Origin: Pirellulaceae bacterium | GTDB lineage: Bacteria > Planctomycetota > Planctomycetia > Pirellulales > Pirellulaceae | NCBI GenBank assembly: GCA_011087765.1 | Contig: JAALLA010000021.1 | Location: 1 to 37,430, forward strand | Reading direction: 5' to 3' | DNA: 37,430 nucleotides | In this document: one piece after another, positions 37,107 through 37,430 of the stretch | How the letters are laid out: each line of letters starts with the position of its first letter | How positions within the stretch are numbered: the first letter of the stretch is position 1 | The notes under the pieces: model-generated | Told to the model about the DNA's origin: nothing | What the model saw: only the letters and a program-made list of their open reading frames with translations | Database searches by the model: none | Translations under genes and position numbers: made by a program

Positions 37107-37430
37107 ATGAAAAATCGAAGAAACTCTGGTTTCACATTGGTGGAACTTCTTGTTGTGATTGCCATCATCGGCATTCTCATCGGGATGCTGCTTCCTGCTG
37201 TTCAGCAGGTTCGTGAAGCAGCTCGTCGTACAACTTGTATGAACAACTTGCGACAAATTGCGTTGGCAACACTCAACTACGAGTCGGCCTACCAAAGGTT
37301 CCCTAAAGCTTGGAACGGTAGCGACGATTACAATGCGAATGTTGACGCTTTGTTCACATCAACTACTGGTCACCAGTGGGGCGGAATGTTGGTAGCTGTG
37401 CTTCCTTTCATGGAGCAAAACAACGTTTCA
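37107..37430 (+). CDS. DUF1559 prepilin-like protein, partial (C-terminus outside window)
   Basis: The first 108 codons are visible. A type IV pilin-like leader (MKNRRNSG, then [24 protein letters not shown]) has the prepilin peptidase site Gly-Phe with the conserved Glu at +5 of the mature protein. [28 protein letters not shown] and the beginning of the DUF1559/SBP_bac_10 domain ([19 protein letters not shown]) follow. GGAG lies 6 nt before ATG. This is the planctomycete pseudopilin-like family, present in tens to hundreds of copies per genome, secreted and of unknown function. Confidence 0.93.
   Translation, partial: MKNRRNSGFTLVELLVVIAIIGILIGMLLPAVQQVREAARRTTCMNNLRQIALATLNYESAYQRFPKAWNGSDDYNANVDALFTSTTGHQWGGMLVAVLPFMEQNNVS

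Overview
The window looks like a chromosomal piece of a planctomycete, most likely a Pirellulaceae-type bacterium of moderate GC. The evidence is the final gene, a prepilin-like DUF1559 protein of the kind that is massively expanded in Planctomycetota, together with planctomycete-style gene types (YfhO-like membrane protein, secreted SMP-30-like protein, M28-PDZ peptidase, DUF4912 protein, SlyX). The genus is not determined. No tRNA, rRNA, CRISPR array, insertion sequence or prophage was recognised.

Layout. Positions 1-3735 hold three minus-strand genes: a partial Cys/Met-type PLP enzyme with a long N-terminal extension, a sulfite-oxidase-like molybdopterin protein fused to pentapeptide repeats, and a Rho_N/DUF4912 protein starting at TTG. 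After a gene-free stretch of about 640 bp, a complete F-type ATP synthase operon runs on the plus strand from 4373 to 12675: atpZ-like, atpI-like, then subunits a, c, b, delta, alpha, gamma, beta, epsilon. Subunit a carries a His/Asp-rich, metal-binding-like N-terminus.

Positions 12692-22065 are a mixed housekeeping and accessory stretch: SGNH hydrolase, inositol monophosphatase family protein, membrane-anchored FMN glutamate synthase-like protein, YfhO-like membrane protein, secreted SMP-30/gluconolactonase-like protein, sulfotransferase and serine O-acetyltransferase. Positions 22501-29532 carry a metal-efflux type permease with an HMA domain, SlyX, a RimK-like ATP-grasp ligase with a C-terminal RCK_C-like domain, branched-chain aminotransferase, a MOSC protein, an anchored MsrB that overlaps a DUF1499 gene, a tail-anchored unknown protein, and a small protein with a degenerate Nudix box. 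Positions 29639-37430 hold an AI-2E family membrane protein, a giant secreted M28 peptidase (TolB-like propeller, protease, PDZ) with an ExbD/TolR-like insertion, a flavin-dependent halogenase-like oxidoreductase, and the start of a DUF1559 gene behind a good sigma-70-type promoter.

Most genes outside the atp operon are single transcription units or convergent pairs. The coherent functions are energy conservation (atp operon), sulfur and amino-acid metabolism (PLP enzyme, cysE, ilvE, glutamate synthase-like protein), repair of oxidised methionine (msrB), and metal handling (HMA permease, His-rich AtpB). A window-wide peculiarity is that five genes have 13-16 bp perfect or near-perfect tandem duplications at, or within about 50 bp after, their stop codons.
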